Source: Ruminococcus albus AD2013
GTDB taxonomy: Bacteria; Bacillota; Clostridia; Oscillospirales; Ruminococcaceae
Reading direction: 5' to 3'
NCBI RefSeq assembly: GCF_000526775.1
Contig: NZ_JAGS01000001.1
Span: 2,356,001-2,420,000, forward strand
Length of the DNA: 64,000 bases
Positions 18,750 to 27,800 of the stretch are shown one piece after another (within the stretch, counting starts at the first letter, position 1; each line of letters begins with the position of its first letter). The translations under genes and the position numbers were made by a program. The notes under the pieces were generated by a model. The model ran no database searches. It saw only the letters and a list, made by a program, of their open reading frames with translations, and was not told where the DNA came from.

Positions 18750-18872
18750 GGTGTTAAGGAAATCGAATAATCAGATTGATTTAACATCCGTTTTGTTGTC
18801 TCCTTTCTTTTGTTCTACACATAGTTTTTTTGTTTTATTTTCCGCAGGTCACCGTTGACCTGCTATTTTTTT
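18750..18872 (+). ncRNA. Candidate small regulatory RNA, about 123 nt
   Basis: A near-consensus promoter, then about 95 nt without a supported gene, then a strong terminator, all inside a 620-bp AT-rich gap. The 5' part folds into a hairpin (TGTTAA with TTAACA, inner AATC with GATT). The middle is single-stranded-looking and CU-rich, with UCUCCUUUCUUU at 18799-18810, complementary to the GAAAGGAG-type ribosome sites common in this genome. It does not match 6S, SRP or RNase P RNA as I know them. A leaderless 36-codon frame exists but lacks a ribosome site. Confidence 0.6.
18844..18872 (+). terminator. Terminator of the candidate small RNA
   Basis: Perfect 8-bp stem GCAGGTCA / TGACCTGC with a four-base loop, then TATTTTTTT. 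Confidence 0.92.
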
Positions 18873-18900
18873 GCCCATTTTTAAAGATCAGCGATCCGTC

Positions 18901-18929
18901 TTGCATTAACCCGCGTTCTGTGATATACT
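18901..18929 (+). promoter_or_regulatory. Promoter of the response regulator gene
   Basis: TTGCAT (18901-18906), 17 bp, TATACT (18924-18929). Confidence 0.7.
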
Positions 18930-18990
18930 ATTATATAGAAATGGCTTAATTAATGGCTTAATTCAAGCGCAAAAGAAATGAGGAACGCAC

Positions 18991-19617
18991 ATGAGGATCA
19001 TAGTCACCGATGACGACAAGCTTGTGGCTTTGTCGCTGAAAACCATACTTGAAAGCACAGGGCGCATAACCGTTGAAGCTATGGCTTCCGGGGGCGAAGA
19101 AGCTATACGCCTGTACGACGAGCTTTCTCCAGATGTAATGCTTATGGATATCCGCATGGAGGGCATGACGGGGCTCGAAGCAGGCGAGAAGATACTCGCA
19201 GCCCACCCCGATGCAAAACTTCTCTATCTGACGACTTTCAACGATGATGAATACATCGTCAAAGCCCTCAGCATGGGCGCAAAGGGGTATATGCTCAAAC
19301 AGGATTTCGAGGGCATTGCCGCCGCGCTTGAAGCTGTTGCAGGCGGACAGAGCGTTTTCGGTGAAAAGATAGTAAGCCGACTGCCCGAGCTTATGTCCCG
19401 CAAGGAAGAATTTGATTTTGCCGCCCACGGCATCAGCGATAAGGAGCGGGAGATAATGGAAGCTGTTGCTTCGGGGCTCAGCAACAAAGAGATAGCCGCA
19501 GAGCTTTTCCTCAGCGAGGGCACAGTGCGCAATTATATAAGCAACCTGCTGGACAAACTGCAACTCCGCGACCGCACACAGCTGGCGGTATACTATTATA
19601 CAGAGGTGAAAAAATGA
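18991..19617 (+). CDS. Response regulator, NarL/LuxR family
   Basis: A 208-residue two-component regulator. The receiver domain has the acidic pocket DDD at 7-9, phospho-acceptor Asp53 in MLMDIRM, the LTTF switch Thr and the conserved Lys in YMLKQD. The C-terminal LuxR helix-turn-helix (about 145-200) carries LSNKEIAAELFLSEGTVRNYISNL-type residues. It probably pairs with the kinase at 16899-17951, which is encoded divergently about 1 kb away, an unusual split arrangement with DUF378 and a small RNA between. Its stop overlaps the next start (ATGA), so the two are translationally coupled. Confidence 0.93.
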   Translation: MRIIVTDDDKLVALSLKTILESTGRITVEAMASGGEEAIRLYDELSPDVMLMDIRMEGMTGLEAGEKILAAHPDAKLLYLTTFNDDEYIVKALSMGAKGYMLKQDFEGIAAALEAVAGGQSVFGEKIVSRLPELMSRKEEFDFAAHGISDKEREIMEAVASGLSNKEIAAELFLSEGTVRNYISNLLDKLQLRDRTQLAVYYYTEVKK

Positions 19618-19955
19618 ACATACAAATATTCGGCAAAGCGAAAAGCTTTGATACCAAAAAAGCAGAGCGCTATTTCAAGGAGCGCGGTATAAAATTCCAG
19701 TCCATCGACCTTGTAAGCAAGGGAATGAGCAAGGGAGAATTCGATTCGGTGCTGAAAGCGGTGGGCGATATTGAAAAGCTCATTGATCCCAAAGCCAAGG
19801 GCGAAACAGCAGACCTGCTGAAATATCTCGGCAGTATTGAGGAAAAGCGTGAAAAGCTCCTCGAAGAACCTGCGCTGATAGCCGCACCCGTTGTCCGCAA
19901 CGGAAGACAGGCCACCGTCGGCTATTGCCCCGATGTCTGGAAAAACTGGGAATAA
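19614..19955 (+). CDS. ArsC/Spx-like thioredoxin-fold protein lacking the active-site Cys
   Basis: A 113-residue member of the ArsC/Spx/MgsR fold group, recognised from the SFDTKKAERYFKERGIKFQ segment and the LIDPKAK and C-terminal VGYCPDVWKNW regions. Arsenate reductases and Spx have a Cys (often CxxC) right before the 'DT.KA' helix. Here residue 11 is Ser and residues 8-10 are KAK, so reductase or Spx-type redox chemistry at that position looks lost. The only Cys is near the C-terminus. It overlaps the response regulator by four bases, suggesting work in the same pathway, possibly as an RNA-polymerase-binding adaptor, which is speculation. Confidence 0.75.
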   Translation: MNIQIFGKAKSFDTKKAERYFKERGIKFQSIDLVSKGMSKGEFDSVLKAVGDIEKLIDPKAKGETADLLKYLGSIEEKREKLLEEPALIAAPVVRNGRQATVGYCPDVWKNWE

Positions 19956-19969
19956 ACCGACAAAATATT

Positions 19970-20005
19970 CGGAGGACATTCTTTACTGAACTGACCTCCG
20001 TTTTT
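19970..20005 (+). terminator. Terminator of the response regulator unit
   Basis: CGGAGG (19970-19975) pairs with CCTCCG (19995-20000), followed by TTTTT. Confidence 0.75.
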
Positions 20006-20102
20006 ATTTACGACTTTTTATCCCTTTTCGCAGGAGTTTTAAGCAAGTATTAAAATTCAAAAAAATATTTATATCTTAAACGTTATCTTCAAATTTAGTC
20101 TG

Positions 20103-20131
20103 TTGATTTTCCTGAATGGATATGATATAAT
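20103..20131 (+). promoter_or_regulatory. Promoter of the TSCPD gene
   Basis: TTGATT, 17 bp, TATAAT (20126-20131), preceded by TATGA. Confidence 0.75.
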
Positions 20132-20178
20132 GTCTGCATAAACCACCCAGAGTACGTAGTCTTTCGAGGAGGGATAAT

Positions 20179-20436
20179 ATGGCTACATATGATTATACAC
20201 CACACGGTGTATGTGCCAGAAAAATAACCTTTGATATCGTTGACGGCAAGCTGCACGATGTCGGTTTTGTAGGCGGATGTAACGGCAATCTGAAAGCCAT
20301 AGGCTTACTGCTGGAGGGCAAAGACCCGAAGGAAGCTATCAGCCTGTTGAAAGGCAATGATTGCAGCGGAAGAGGTACTTCCTGCGCTGACCAGCTTGCC
20401 ATAGCAGTAGAAAAAGCTCTGGCAGAAAACCCCTGA
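20179..20436 (+). CDS. TIGR03905 family TSCPD-domain protein
   Basis: An 85-residue small protein. GGCNGNLKAIG and the ending GTSCADQLAIAVEKAL are the signature of the TSCPD domain family, also found at the end of some vitamin B12-dependent ribonucleotide reductases. Four cysteines suggest metal or cluster binding. Start by AGGAGGG eight bases upstream. Single gene with its own promoter and a shared terminator. Cellular role unknown. Confidence 0.85.
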   Translation: MATYDYTPHGVCARKITFDIVDGKLHDVGFVGGCNGNLKAIGLLLEGKDPKEAISLLKGNDCSGRGTSCADQLAIAVEKALAENP

Positions 20437-20544
20437 CTCCCCTGCGTTTTTTCATAAGCGCCGTGAGGGAGATATCCCGTTACCGCAGATATTTACAGTG
20501 GTGTTACGGGAAGAAAAAGCGTTCTTATAAAAAAGAACCACCAC

Positions 20545-20580
20545 AAAAAACCTCCGAACTTCATGTCCGGAGGTTTTTTT
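20545..20580. terminator. Bidirectional terminator
   Basis: AAAAAACCTCCG and CGGAGGTTTTTTT arms around an 11-base loop give a T-run on both strands. It serves the TSCPD gene on + and the aminotransferase gene on -. Confidence 0.9.
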
Positions 20581-20623
20581 GATGATCGTATATTTTGTCA
20601 GCCTCGGAGGGCTGCTCGATTGT

Positions 20624-21904
20624 TTACTCAGCCAGCAGCTTTTCAGCACTTGCAAGCTTTACACATACAGTGAAGAGCTTTGCAGCTATTTTCAGTTCCT
20701 CAACAGGGGGATATGTGGGAGCAACACGGATATTCTTATCCTCAGGATCCTTGCCGTAGGGGAAAGTAGCACCTGCACCTGTCAGTACAACGCCTGCTTC
20801 CTTGCAGAGAGTAACTATGCGCTTTGCGGTGCCGTTCATAGCGTTGAAGCTTACGAAATATCCGCCGTTGGGCTTAGTCCATTCAGCAACGCCCAGATCG
20901 CCCAGTTCCTTATCGAGGGTATCCAGTACCACCTCAAAACGGGGAGCGATAAGCGCCTTGTGCTTCTTCATATGCTCTTTAAGTCCCTCAAAATCACCAA
21001 AGAACTTAACGTGTCTCAGCTGATTGATCTTGTCGTGACCGATGGTCTGAACAGTCATCAGCGAGAGGATATACTTTATATTAGCTTCGCTTGCGCCCAT
21101 GATAGCAACGCCTGCACCCGCATAGCTGATCTTGGAAGTAGATGCGAACATAACAACTCTCTCGGGGTTGCCTGCAGCCTTGCACTCATCAAGAATGTTC
21201 AGCAGCTTATCGGGAGTATCTGTCAGGTGATGTACGCAGTAAGCGTTATCCCAGAAGATGCGGAAGTCAGAAGCCTTTGTCTTCATATTAGCAAATCTCT
21301 TTACGACCTCATCGCTGTAAGTAACACCTGTGGGGTTAGCGTACATAGGTACGCACCAGATACCCTTGATGCTGTCGTCCTCTGCAACCAGCTTTTCAAT
21401 CATATCCATATCGGGACCATTCTCATCGGTAGGGATATTGATCATTTCGATACCGAACTTCTGGCAGATAAGGAAATGTCTGTCATAACCGGGAACAGGG
21501 CAGAGCCACTTGATCTTACCCTGATCTCTCCAGGGCTTGGATTCCTCGTCAACACCGAAGAGGAGATACTTAGCGATAGTATCATACATTATATTAAGGC
21601 TGGAGTTACCGAATACGATAAGCTCCTTCTCACTTACGCCCAGCATAGGCGCAAAGAGCTTCTTTGCAGCAGGGATACCGTCAAGACCGCCGTAGTTCCT
21701 GCAATCAACGCCGTTATCATCAAAGCAGTCGCTGCTCTTTGAAACGCAGGTCAGCAGACCTTCTGTCAGGTCGAGCTGTTCAGCTGCGGGCTTACCTCTT
21801 GCCATATTCAGTGCAAGACCCTGAGCCTTATAGCCGTCATATTCCTCCTGCACCTTATTTTTGAACTCCAGAAGCTGTTCACGGGACATCTCTGTTAACT
21901 TCAT
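20624..21904 (-). CDS. PLP-dependent aminotransferase (aspartate aminotransferase-like, MocR-type fold)
   Basis: A 426-residue fold-type I aminotransferase. The PLP-anchoring Lys is in FASTSKISYAGAG. The NPTG motif in MYANPTGVTYSD and the WDNAY motif carrying the ring-stacking Asp are present, as is the final Arg in IRVAPTYPP that binds the substrate carboxylate. The overall layout fits the Aminotran_MocR (PF12897) family, whose characterised members transaminate aspartate. There is no DNA-binding domain. GGAGGGTACAAGAAT precedes ATG. Monocistronic. The amino donor cannot be settled from sequence alone. Confidence 0.88.
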   Translation of the reverse strand: MKLTEMSREQLLEFKNKVQEEYDGYKAQGLALNMARGKPAAEQLDLTEGLLTCVSKSSDCFDDNGVDCRNYGGLDGIPAAKKLFAPMLGVSEKELIVFGNSSLNIMYDTIAKYLLFGVDEESKPWRDQGKIKWLCPVPGYDRHFLICQKFGIEMINIPTDENGPDMDMIEKLVAEDDSIKGIWCVPMYANPTGVTYSDEVVKRFANMKTKASDFRIFWDNAYCVHHLTDTPDKLLNILDECKAAGNPERVVMFASTSKISYAGAGVAIMGASEANIKYILSLMTVQTIGHDKINQLRHVKFFGDFEGLKEHMKKHKALIAPRFEVVLDTLDKELGDLGVAEWTKPNGGYFVSFNAMNGTAKRIVTLCKEAGVVLTGAGATFPYGKDPEDKNIRVAPTYPPVEELKIAAKLFTVCVKLASAEKLLAE

Positions 21905-21959
21905 ATTCTTGTACCCTCCGAAATAATAAGCTAAAATACTGTCTTAATCCGACTATTGT

Positions 21960-21988
21960 ATTGTACTCCATTTTTTACGATTTTGCAA
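21960..21988 (-). promoter_or_regulatory. Promoter of the aminotransferase gene
   Basis: TTGCAA (21983-21988), 17 bp, TACAAT (21960-21965) on the minus strand. Confidence 0.65.
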
Positions 21989-22119
21989 GTGAAAAAGGGT
22001 CATCTTGCAAAAAATCTCCGTTTTATACTAACTAAAGCCGACCTTTATCCCGAATATAGGCGAATTAGATAATCTGATTGCAAAATTTTATGAAATATCT
22101 TTTAAGCATTTGCCCAGAA

Positions 22120-22205
22120 GCGCTGACGCTCAATGAATAGTGAATAATGAAAAATGGATAATTGTGGTATCGCCTGCAGCGATGTATTATTTTTTGCTGA
22201 TCTGG
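22120..22205. repeat. Possible remnant of a dispersed AT-rich element
   Basis: Contains a GAATAGTGAATAATG-like run, then ATAATTGTGG and the small hairpin ATCGC-CTGCA-GCGAT. The style resembles short intergenic repeats common in Ruminococcus-type genomes. Only one copy is present here, so the identification is weak. Confidence 0.3.
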
Positions 22206-22243
22206 GAGTGCCTTTTCACTGTTGATTATTTATCTTTCAGGTC

Positions 22244-22272
22244 TTGAAAATTCGGGAATTTTGTGATATAAT
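22244..22272 (+). promoter_or_regulatory. Promoter of the TerD / AIM24 operon
   Basis: TTGAAA (22244-22249), 17 bp, TATAAT (22267-22272), with TGTGA before the -10. Confidence 0.8.
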
Positions 22273-22341
22273 AACCGTGTATAAACAAAACAGATACAGT
22301 CCCCTTGCGGGCAAAACACAAAAGGAAGAGGAGGCAGCAGC

Positions 22342-23952
22342 ATGAGTCTTTTAGTTCCTATGATAACCAGAGGCGCTTTAGGCAGAAACGACCTCTTGAA
22401 CAATTACGGCACTACAAACTTTGTACAGCCGCCGATAAACGACCTGACAGGTCTGATGAACCGAGGTGCCATGATGGGCGGTATGCCCGGAATGGGTATG
22501 TGCGGAATGTCAGGCATGGGTGCTATGGGCGGTGGTATCGTCAACCCAAGCTCTGTCGGAGGATTTGTCACAGGTGCAGCTGTTGGTGCGGTTGCCATGA
22601 GTGCTATGCAGAACGGCGGTATGAACAGAAATATGAATCAGCCACAGAATGGTTACCAGAACAACGGCTATAACAATCAGCCCCAGAATGGTTACCAGAA
22701 TAACGGCTACAACAATCAGCCGCAGAACGGCTATCAGAACAACAGCTATAATAATCAGCCCCAGAATGGTTACCAGAACAACGGTTATAACAATCAGCCC
22801 CAGAACGGCTACCAGAACAACGGTTATAACAATCAGCCCCAGAATGGTTACCAGAACAACGGCTATAACAATCAGCCCCAGAATGGTTATCAGAACAACG
22901 GCTATAACAATCAGCCCCAGAATGGTTACCAGAACAACAGCTATAATAATCAGCCCCAGAACGGTTACCAGAACAACGGCTACAACAATCAGCCCCAGAA
23001 TGGTTACCAGAACAACGGCTATAACAATCAGCCCCAGAATGGTTATCAGAACAATGGCTATAATAATCAGCCCCAGAATGGCTACCAGAACAATGGCTAC
23101 AACAATCAGCCCCAGAACGGCTACCAGAATAACGGCTATAATAATCAGCCATCGGGAGATCCTCTTGATGCGATATTTGCACAGCCGCAACAGCCTGTAC
23201 GCAATCAGCCCCAGCCACCTCAGCAGAATCAGCAGCAGAGCGCATGGGAACCTGTGCGGAACACCCCAAGGGCAGGGCAGACCAACTTCGGAGTACAGCA
23301 GCCTGTTAATACTGCCAATGCAAGCTACGCTTCAAACCCTGCCAACAACCGTCCCAACGTCAAGCGCAACCGCGTTGAACCTACAGGGGACAGGCTTGCC
23401 AAAGGACAGAAATACTCCATCAAAGACAGAGACGGCAGACCTGCCGAACAGCTTAAAATATGCCTTGGCTGGGATGTCAAGGACGGCAGGGTCGAACTTG
23501 ACGCTTCGGCTTTCATGCTGTGCGATAACGGTAAAGTTCCCGGGGACGAGTGGTTCATCTTTTACGGTCAGCCCGACAGTCCCGACAATGGTCTTCACTA
23601 CAAGATATTCAAGGACGACCCCAATTCGCCCGATGATGCGGCTATCATCATGGATCTCACCCGCGTTGACGCAAGGGTGACTAAGATAGCGCTGGCAGTT
23701 ACTATTTACGAGGCTGCGGCACATTCGCTTAATTTCGGCATGGTGCAGAACCTCTATGCACGTATACTTGACAGCCGCACCAACCGCGAGATAGCATCAT
23801 TCAAAATGGACGATTGCTATTCATCAGTAACGGCGATGGTACTGGGCGAGCTTTACCGCTATAAAGGCGAATGGAAATTCAATGCGGTAGGCGCGGGTAA
23901 AAATCTTGATCTGGCGGCGTTCTGCGGAATGTACGGCGTTGCACTTGAGTAG
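22342..23952 (+). CDS. TerD-domain protein with Q/N-rich prion-like repeats
   Basis: A 536-residue, apparently cytoplasmic protein. Residues 1-35 are a short ordered start. Residues 36-95 are very rich in Gly and Met (MMGGMPGMGM style). Residues 100-268 are 13 perfect-length copies of a 13-residue Gln/Asn/Tyr/Gly unit. After a Pro/Gln linker, residues about 340-536 form a TerD domain (KICLGWDVKDG, ELDASAFML, the acidic DPNSPDD loop and VDLTRVD-like strand), a calcium-binding fold of tellurite/stress-resistance clusters. The repeat region has the composition of prion-like, phase-separating sequences. GAGGAGG lies seven bases before ATG. It is followed 20 bp later by an AIM24 gene, a known TerD neighbour. 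Confidence 0.85.
   Translation: MSLLVPMITRGALGRNDLLNNYGTTNFVQPPINDLTGLMNRGAMMGGMPGMGMCGMSGMGAMGGGIVNPSSVGGFVTGAAVGAVAMSAMQNGGMNRNMNQPQNGYQNNGYNNQPQNGYQNNGYNNQPQNGYQNNSYNNQPQNGYQNNGYNNQPQNGYQNNGYNNQPQNGYQNNGYNNQPQNGYQNNGYNNQPQNGYQNNSYNNQPQNGYQNNGYNNQPQNGYQNNGYNNQPQNGYQNNGYNNQPQNGYQNNGYNNQPQNGYQNNGYNNQPSGDPLDAIFAQPQQPVRNQPQPPQQNQQQSAWEPVRNTPRAGQTNFGVQQPVNTANASYASNPANNRPNVKRNRVEPTGDRLAKGQKYSIKDRDGRPAEQLKICLGWDVKDGRVELDASAFMLCDNGKVPGDEWFIFYGQPDSPDNGLHYKIFKDDPNSPDDAAIIMDLTRVDARVTKIALAVTIYEAAAHSLNFGMVQNLYARILDSRTNREIASFKMDDCYSSVTAMVLGELYRYKGEWKFNAVGAGKNLDLAAFCGMYGVALE
22639..23145 (+). repeat. Thirteen 39-bp coding repeats (QPQNGYQNNGYNN unit)
   Basis: Thirteen contiguous in-frame copies. Copies 3 and 8 carry Ser for Gly at one position. 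Third-base variation shows selection on the peptide rather than on DNA. Because the unit is 13 codons with no stops in other frames, long open frames also appear on the opposite strand; these are artefacts. Confidence 0.97.
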
Positions 23953-23972
23953 TCGGAAAAGGAGAATACATC

Positions 23973-24716
23973 ATGGTAATGTTTGAAACAGTCAACGAAC
24001 TTTGTTTAAAAATAACCTGCCGCGGCGGCGGTGATCATATATTCACAAAAGCAGGCGCTTTTATAGGCGGCGAATGTATCGGTCCCAAGAACTATACCTT
24101 CACAAAGGTTATGCTGGGCCCACAGGAGGGCTTCGGCCAGGCACTGCTTGGTCAGCTGACCCGTAGGATAACAGGCGAAAACCTTCCGCTGATGAAGGTT
24201 GAATTTCAGGGCGACAGTGTTACATATTACGCCAACGACCAGCAGCACGTGGTAGTATACAAGCTTGAACCCAACGAGACTATCTCTATCGAAAGCGAGA
24301 ATATCCTTGCTTTCTCCCGCGAGTGCAAGTACGGTGTGCGTTTCCTCGGTCAGGGCGTTATCTCACAGAAAGGTCTTGCTACTTCCACGCTGACAGGTCA
24401 GGGCAACGATTCATACGTTGCTATACTGGTTGACGGCAACCCGCTGGTGCTCAGCAATATACAGTCGGGTGCGACCCTTGAAGCCGACCCCGATGCGACA
24501 GTATGCTGGATAGGCGCAGACCCCACTCTGAGGACAGATATCTCATGGAGAAACTTCATCGGTCAGAGTTCGGGCGAATCCTATATGTTTGAATGGCCGC
24601 CCCAGGCACCTGCGACAGTCATCATTCAGCCCGAAGAGCGTACTTCCGGCGTCGATGTATCCATGGACGGAAGGGCATCAGGCTCGCGTCCTTCTGCACA
24701 GAGAAGATTGTACTAA
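23973..24716 (+). CDS. AIM24 family protein
   Basis: A 247-residue protein of the AIM24 (PF01987, TRAP-like beta-fold) family. Features include FTKAGAFIGGECIG, the glycine-rich GQALLGQLTRRITGE segment, and repeated short beta-strands through WIGADPTLRTDI. The last 40 residues are a disordered tail. Family members are often encoded beside TerD proteins in stress clusters and form ring-like multimers; their biochemical role is unsettled. GGAG eight bases before ATG 23973 supports the start. It is co-transcribed with the TerD gene and ends at a strong terminator. Confidence 0.87.
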   Translation: MVMFETVNELCLKITCRGGGDHIFTKAGAFIGGECIGPKNYTFTKVMLGPQEGFGQALLGQLTRRITGENLPLMKVEFQGDSVTYYANDQQHVVVYKLEPNETISIESENILAFSRECKYGVRFLGQGVISQKGLATSTLTGQGNDSYVAILVDGNPLVLSNIQSGATLEADPDATVCWIGADPTLRTDISWRNFIGQSSGESYMFEWPPQAPATVIIQPEERTSGVDVSMDGRASGSRPSAQRRLY

Positions 24717-24727
24717 GCAAAATAATA

Positions 24728-24761
24728 CCCGCAGAGGAAGCTTTCCTCTGCGGGCTTTTTT
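24728..24761 (+). terminator. Terminator of the TerD / AIM24 operon
   Basis: CCCGCAGAGGAA and TTCCTCTGCGGG form a long stem, followed by CTTTTTT. Confidence 0.92.
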
Positions 24762-24764
24762 ATG

Positions 24765-24794
24765 CAAAAAAGAACCACCCTTTTGGGGTGGCTC
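24765..24794 (-). terminator. Terminator of the adhesin gene
   Basis: GAGCCACCCC and GGGTGGTTC arms around a four-base loop, with TTTTTT on the minus strand. It lies 20 bp beyond the adhesin stop, back to back with the previous terminator. Confidence 0.9.
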
Positions 24795-24813
24795 TAGTTT
24801 TATCATACAGAAA

Positions 24814-27800
24814 TTACTGATCGTCTGTATCGTCGTTCTTTCTGCGTCTGATTGCCAGGAAGCACAGACCAACTGCAGCTGCGAATTCTGCTGTATTTAT
24901 CAGAACTCTTGCACCTGTATCGGGGTTGCCGGTGCTTGAAGCGGTAGATGTAGTAGTTGTTGAAGAACTGCTGCTTGAATCTGCCGTGCTGCTGCTTGAA
25001 GAATCAGCACTGCTGGAAGACTCGCTGCTTGATGAATCGCTGCTGCTGTCTTCCTCAGAGGAAGATTCTTCCTGAGATTCATCTTCTGAGCTGTCCTCGG
25101 GACCTTCAATCTCGGGTTTCGAGCTGTCGTCTCCGGTGGTAGGCTTAGAACTGCTGTCATCAGTCTTCTTAGCATCGTTAACAGTAATTGTATTGGTGTC
25201 GGTATCTACATCGTAGAAGCCTTCACCGCTGTTCTTGTCGGTGTTGTTCTCTACAACTGTTACCTTGCCGTTCTCTACCTTGAAAGTGAGTTCGCTGTCG
25301 ATAACGTCATATTCGTTTCCGTTTTCGTCAGTGATTGTGTCACCTGTCTCGGTCAGAGTATAAGTGCCGTTGGTCAGTTCAACTTCGAGGGTCTTGCCCT
25401 TCTGGGATGTCCAAGGTGTACCTGTTACGGTCTTGCCGTTGGAATCCTTGATGGTCAGTATTGCGCCTTCGAGTTCCTCGGAACCTGTGATATCAAACTT
25501 GTTGATCGTTACCTTGGTAGTCTTCTGTGCATCGTTTACCTTGATAGTATTGGTATCGGTATCAACGTCATAGAAGCCCTCACCGCTGTCCTTGTCAGTG
25601 TCGTTTTCTACAACTGTTACCTTGCCATTCTCTACCTTAAAGGTAAGAGTGCTGTCGATTACGTCATACTCGTTGCCGTTTTCATCGGTGATGGTATCAC
25701 CTGTCTCGTTCAGAGTATAAGTACCGTTGGTCAGTTCAACTTCAAGAGTTTTGCCCTTCTGGGATGTCCAAGGTGTGCCTGTTACTGTATTGCCGTTGGA
25801 ATCCTTTATGGTCAGGATTGCGCCTTCGAGTTCCTCGGAACCTGTGATATCGAACTTGTTGATAGTAACCTTTGTGATTACGGTCTTCTGTGCGTCGTTT
25901 ACCTTGATGGTGTTGGTATCGGTATCTACATCGTAGAAGCCCTCACCGCTGTTCTTGTCAGTGTCGTTTTCTACAACTGTTACCTTGCCGTTCTCTACCT
26001 TGAAAGTAAGAGTGCTGTCGATTACGTCATACTCGTTGCCGTTTTCGTCAGTGATGGTATCACCTGTCTCGGTCAGAGTGTAAGTACCGTTTGTCAGTTC
26101 AACTTCAAGAGTCTTGCCCTTCTGAGATGTCCAAGGTGTACCTGTTACGGTATTGCCGTTGGAATCCTTGATGGTCAGGATTGCACCCTCAAGCTCTTCA
26201 GAACCTGTGATATCAAACTTGTTGATTGTAACCTTGGTAGTCTTCTGTGCGTCGTTTACCTTGATGGTATTGGTGTCGGTATCTACATCGTAGAAGCCCT
26301 CGCCGCTATCCTTGTCGGTAGAATTTTCTACAACTGTTACCTTGCCGTTCTCTACCTTGAAAGTAAGTTCGCTGTCGATAACGTCGTACTCGTTTCCGTT
26401 TTCGTCAGTGATGGTATCACCTGTCTCGGTCAGAGTGTAAGTGCCGTTTGTCAGTTCAACTTCAAGAGTCTTGCCCTTCTGAGATGTCCAAGGTGTACCT
26501 GTTACGGTATTGCCGTTGGAATCCTTGATGGTCAGGATTGCACCCTCAAGCTCTTCAGAACCTGTGATATCAAACTTGTTGATTGTTACCTTGGTGGTCT
26601 TCTGTGCATCATTTACCTTAATGGTATTGGTGTCGGTATCTACATCATAGAAGCCCTCACCGCTGTTCTTGTCGGTGTTGTTCTTAACAACTGTTACCTT
26701 GCCATTCTCAACCTTGAAAGTAAGTTCGCTGTCGATAACGTCATACTCGTTTCCGTTTTCGTCAGTGATGGTATCACCTGTCTCGGTCAGAGTATAAGTA
26801 CCGTTGGTCAGTTCAACTTCAAGAGTTTTGCCCTTCTGGGATGTCCAAGGTGTGCCTGTTACGGTCTTGCCGTTGGAATCCTTGATGGTGAGTATTGCAC
26901 CCTCAAGTTCCTCGGAGCCTGTTATGTCGAACTTGTTGATGGTTACCTTGGTAGTCTTCTGTGCGTCGTTTACCTTGATGGTATTGGTGTCGATATCAAC
27001 ATCGTAGAAGCCCTCACCGCTGTTCTTGTCGGTGTTGTTCTCTACAACTGTTACCTTGCCATTCTCTACCTTGAAAGTAAGAGTGCTGTCGATTACGTCA
27101 TACTCGTTGCCGTTTTCATCAGTGATGGTATCACCTGTCTCAGTCAGAGTGTAAGTGCCGTTTGTCAGTTCAACTTCAAGGGTCTTGCCCTTCTGAGATA
27201 TCCAAGGTGTGCCTGTTACGGTCTTGCCGTTGGAATCCTTGATGGTCAGGATTGCACCTTCGAGTTCCTCGGAACCTGTGATATCGAACTTGTTGATGGT
27301 TACCTTGGTGGTTACGGTCTTCTGTGCATCGTTTACCTTGATGGTATTGGTGTCGGTATCTACATCGTAGAAGCCCTCGCCGCTGTTCTTGTCGGTGTCG
27401 TTCTCTACAACTGTTACCTTGCCATTCTCTACCTTGAAAGTAAGTTCGCTGTCAATAACGTCATACTCGTTTCCGTTTTCGTCGGTGATGGTATCACCTG
27501 TCTCGGTCAGAGTGTAAGTGCCGTTTGTCAGTTCAACTTCAAGGGTCTTGCCCTTTGAAGATGTCCAAGGTGTGCCTGTTACTGTATTGCCGTTGGAATC
27601 CTTGATGGTGAGTATTGCACCCTCAAGTTCCTCGGAACCTGTGATATCAAACTTGTTGATGGTAACCTTAGTGGTCTTCTGTGCATCGTTTACCTTGATA
27701 GTATTTGTATCGGTATCTACATCATAGAAGCCTTCACCGCTGTTCTTGTCGGTAGAATTTTCTACAACTGTTACCTTGCCGTTCTCTACCTTGAAAGTAA

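Noticed and set aside
18748..18858. 36-codon frame inside the candidate small RNA
   Set aside because: It would start at the first bases of the transcript with no ribosome site, and it ends inside the terminator stem. Conservation would be needed to revive it.
22639..23145. CRISPR-like regular repeats
   Set aside because: Units are contiguous without spacers, are multiples of three, and code one peptide.
22510..23269. Two minus-strand open frames across the TerD repeats
   Set aside because: A 39-base repeat keeps any stop-free frame open for hundreds of codons. Only the + frame continues into a real TerD domain and has a ribosome site.
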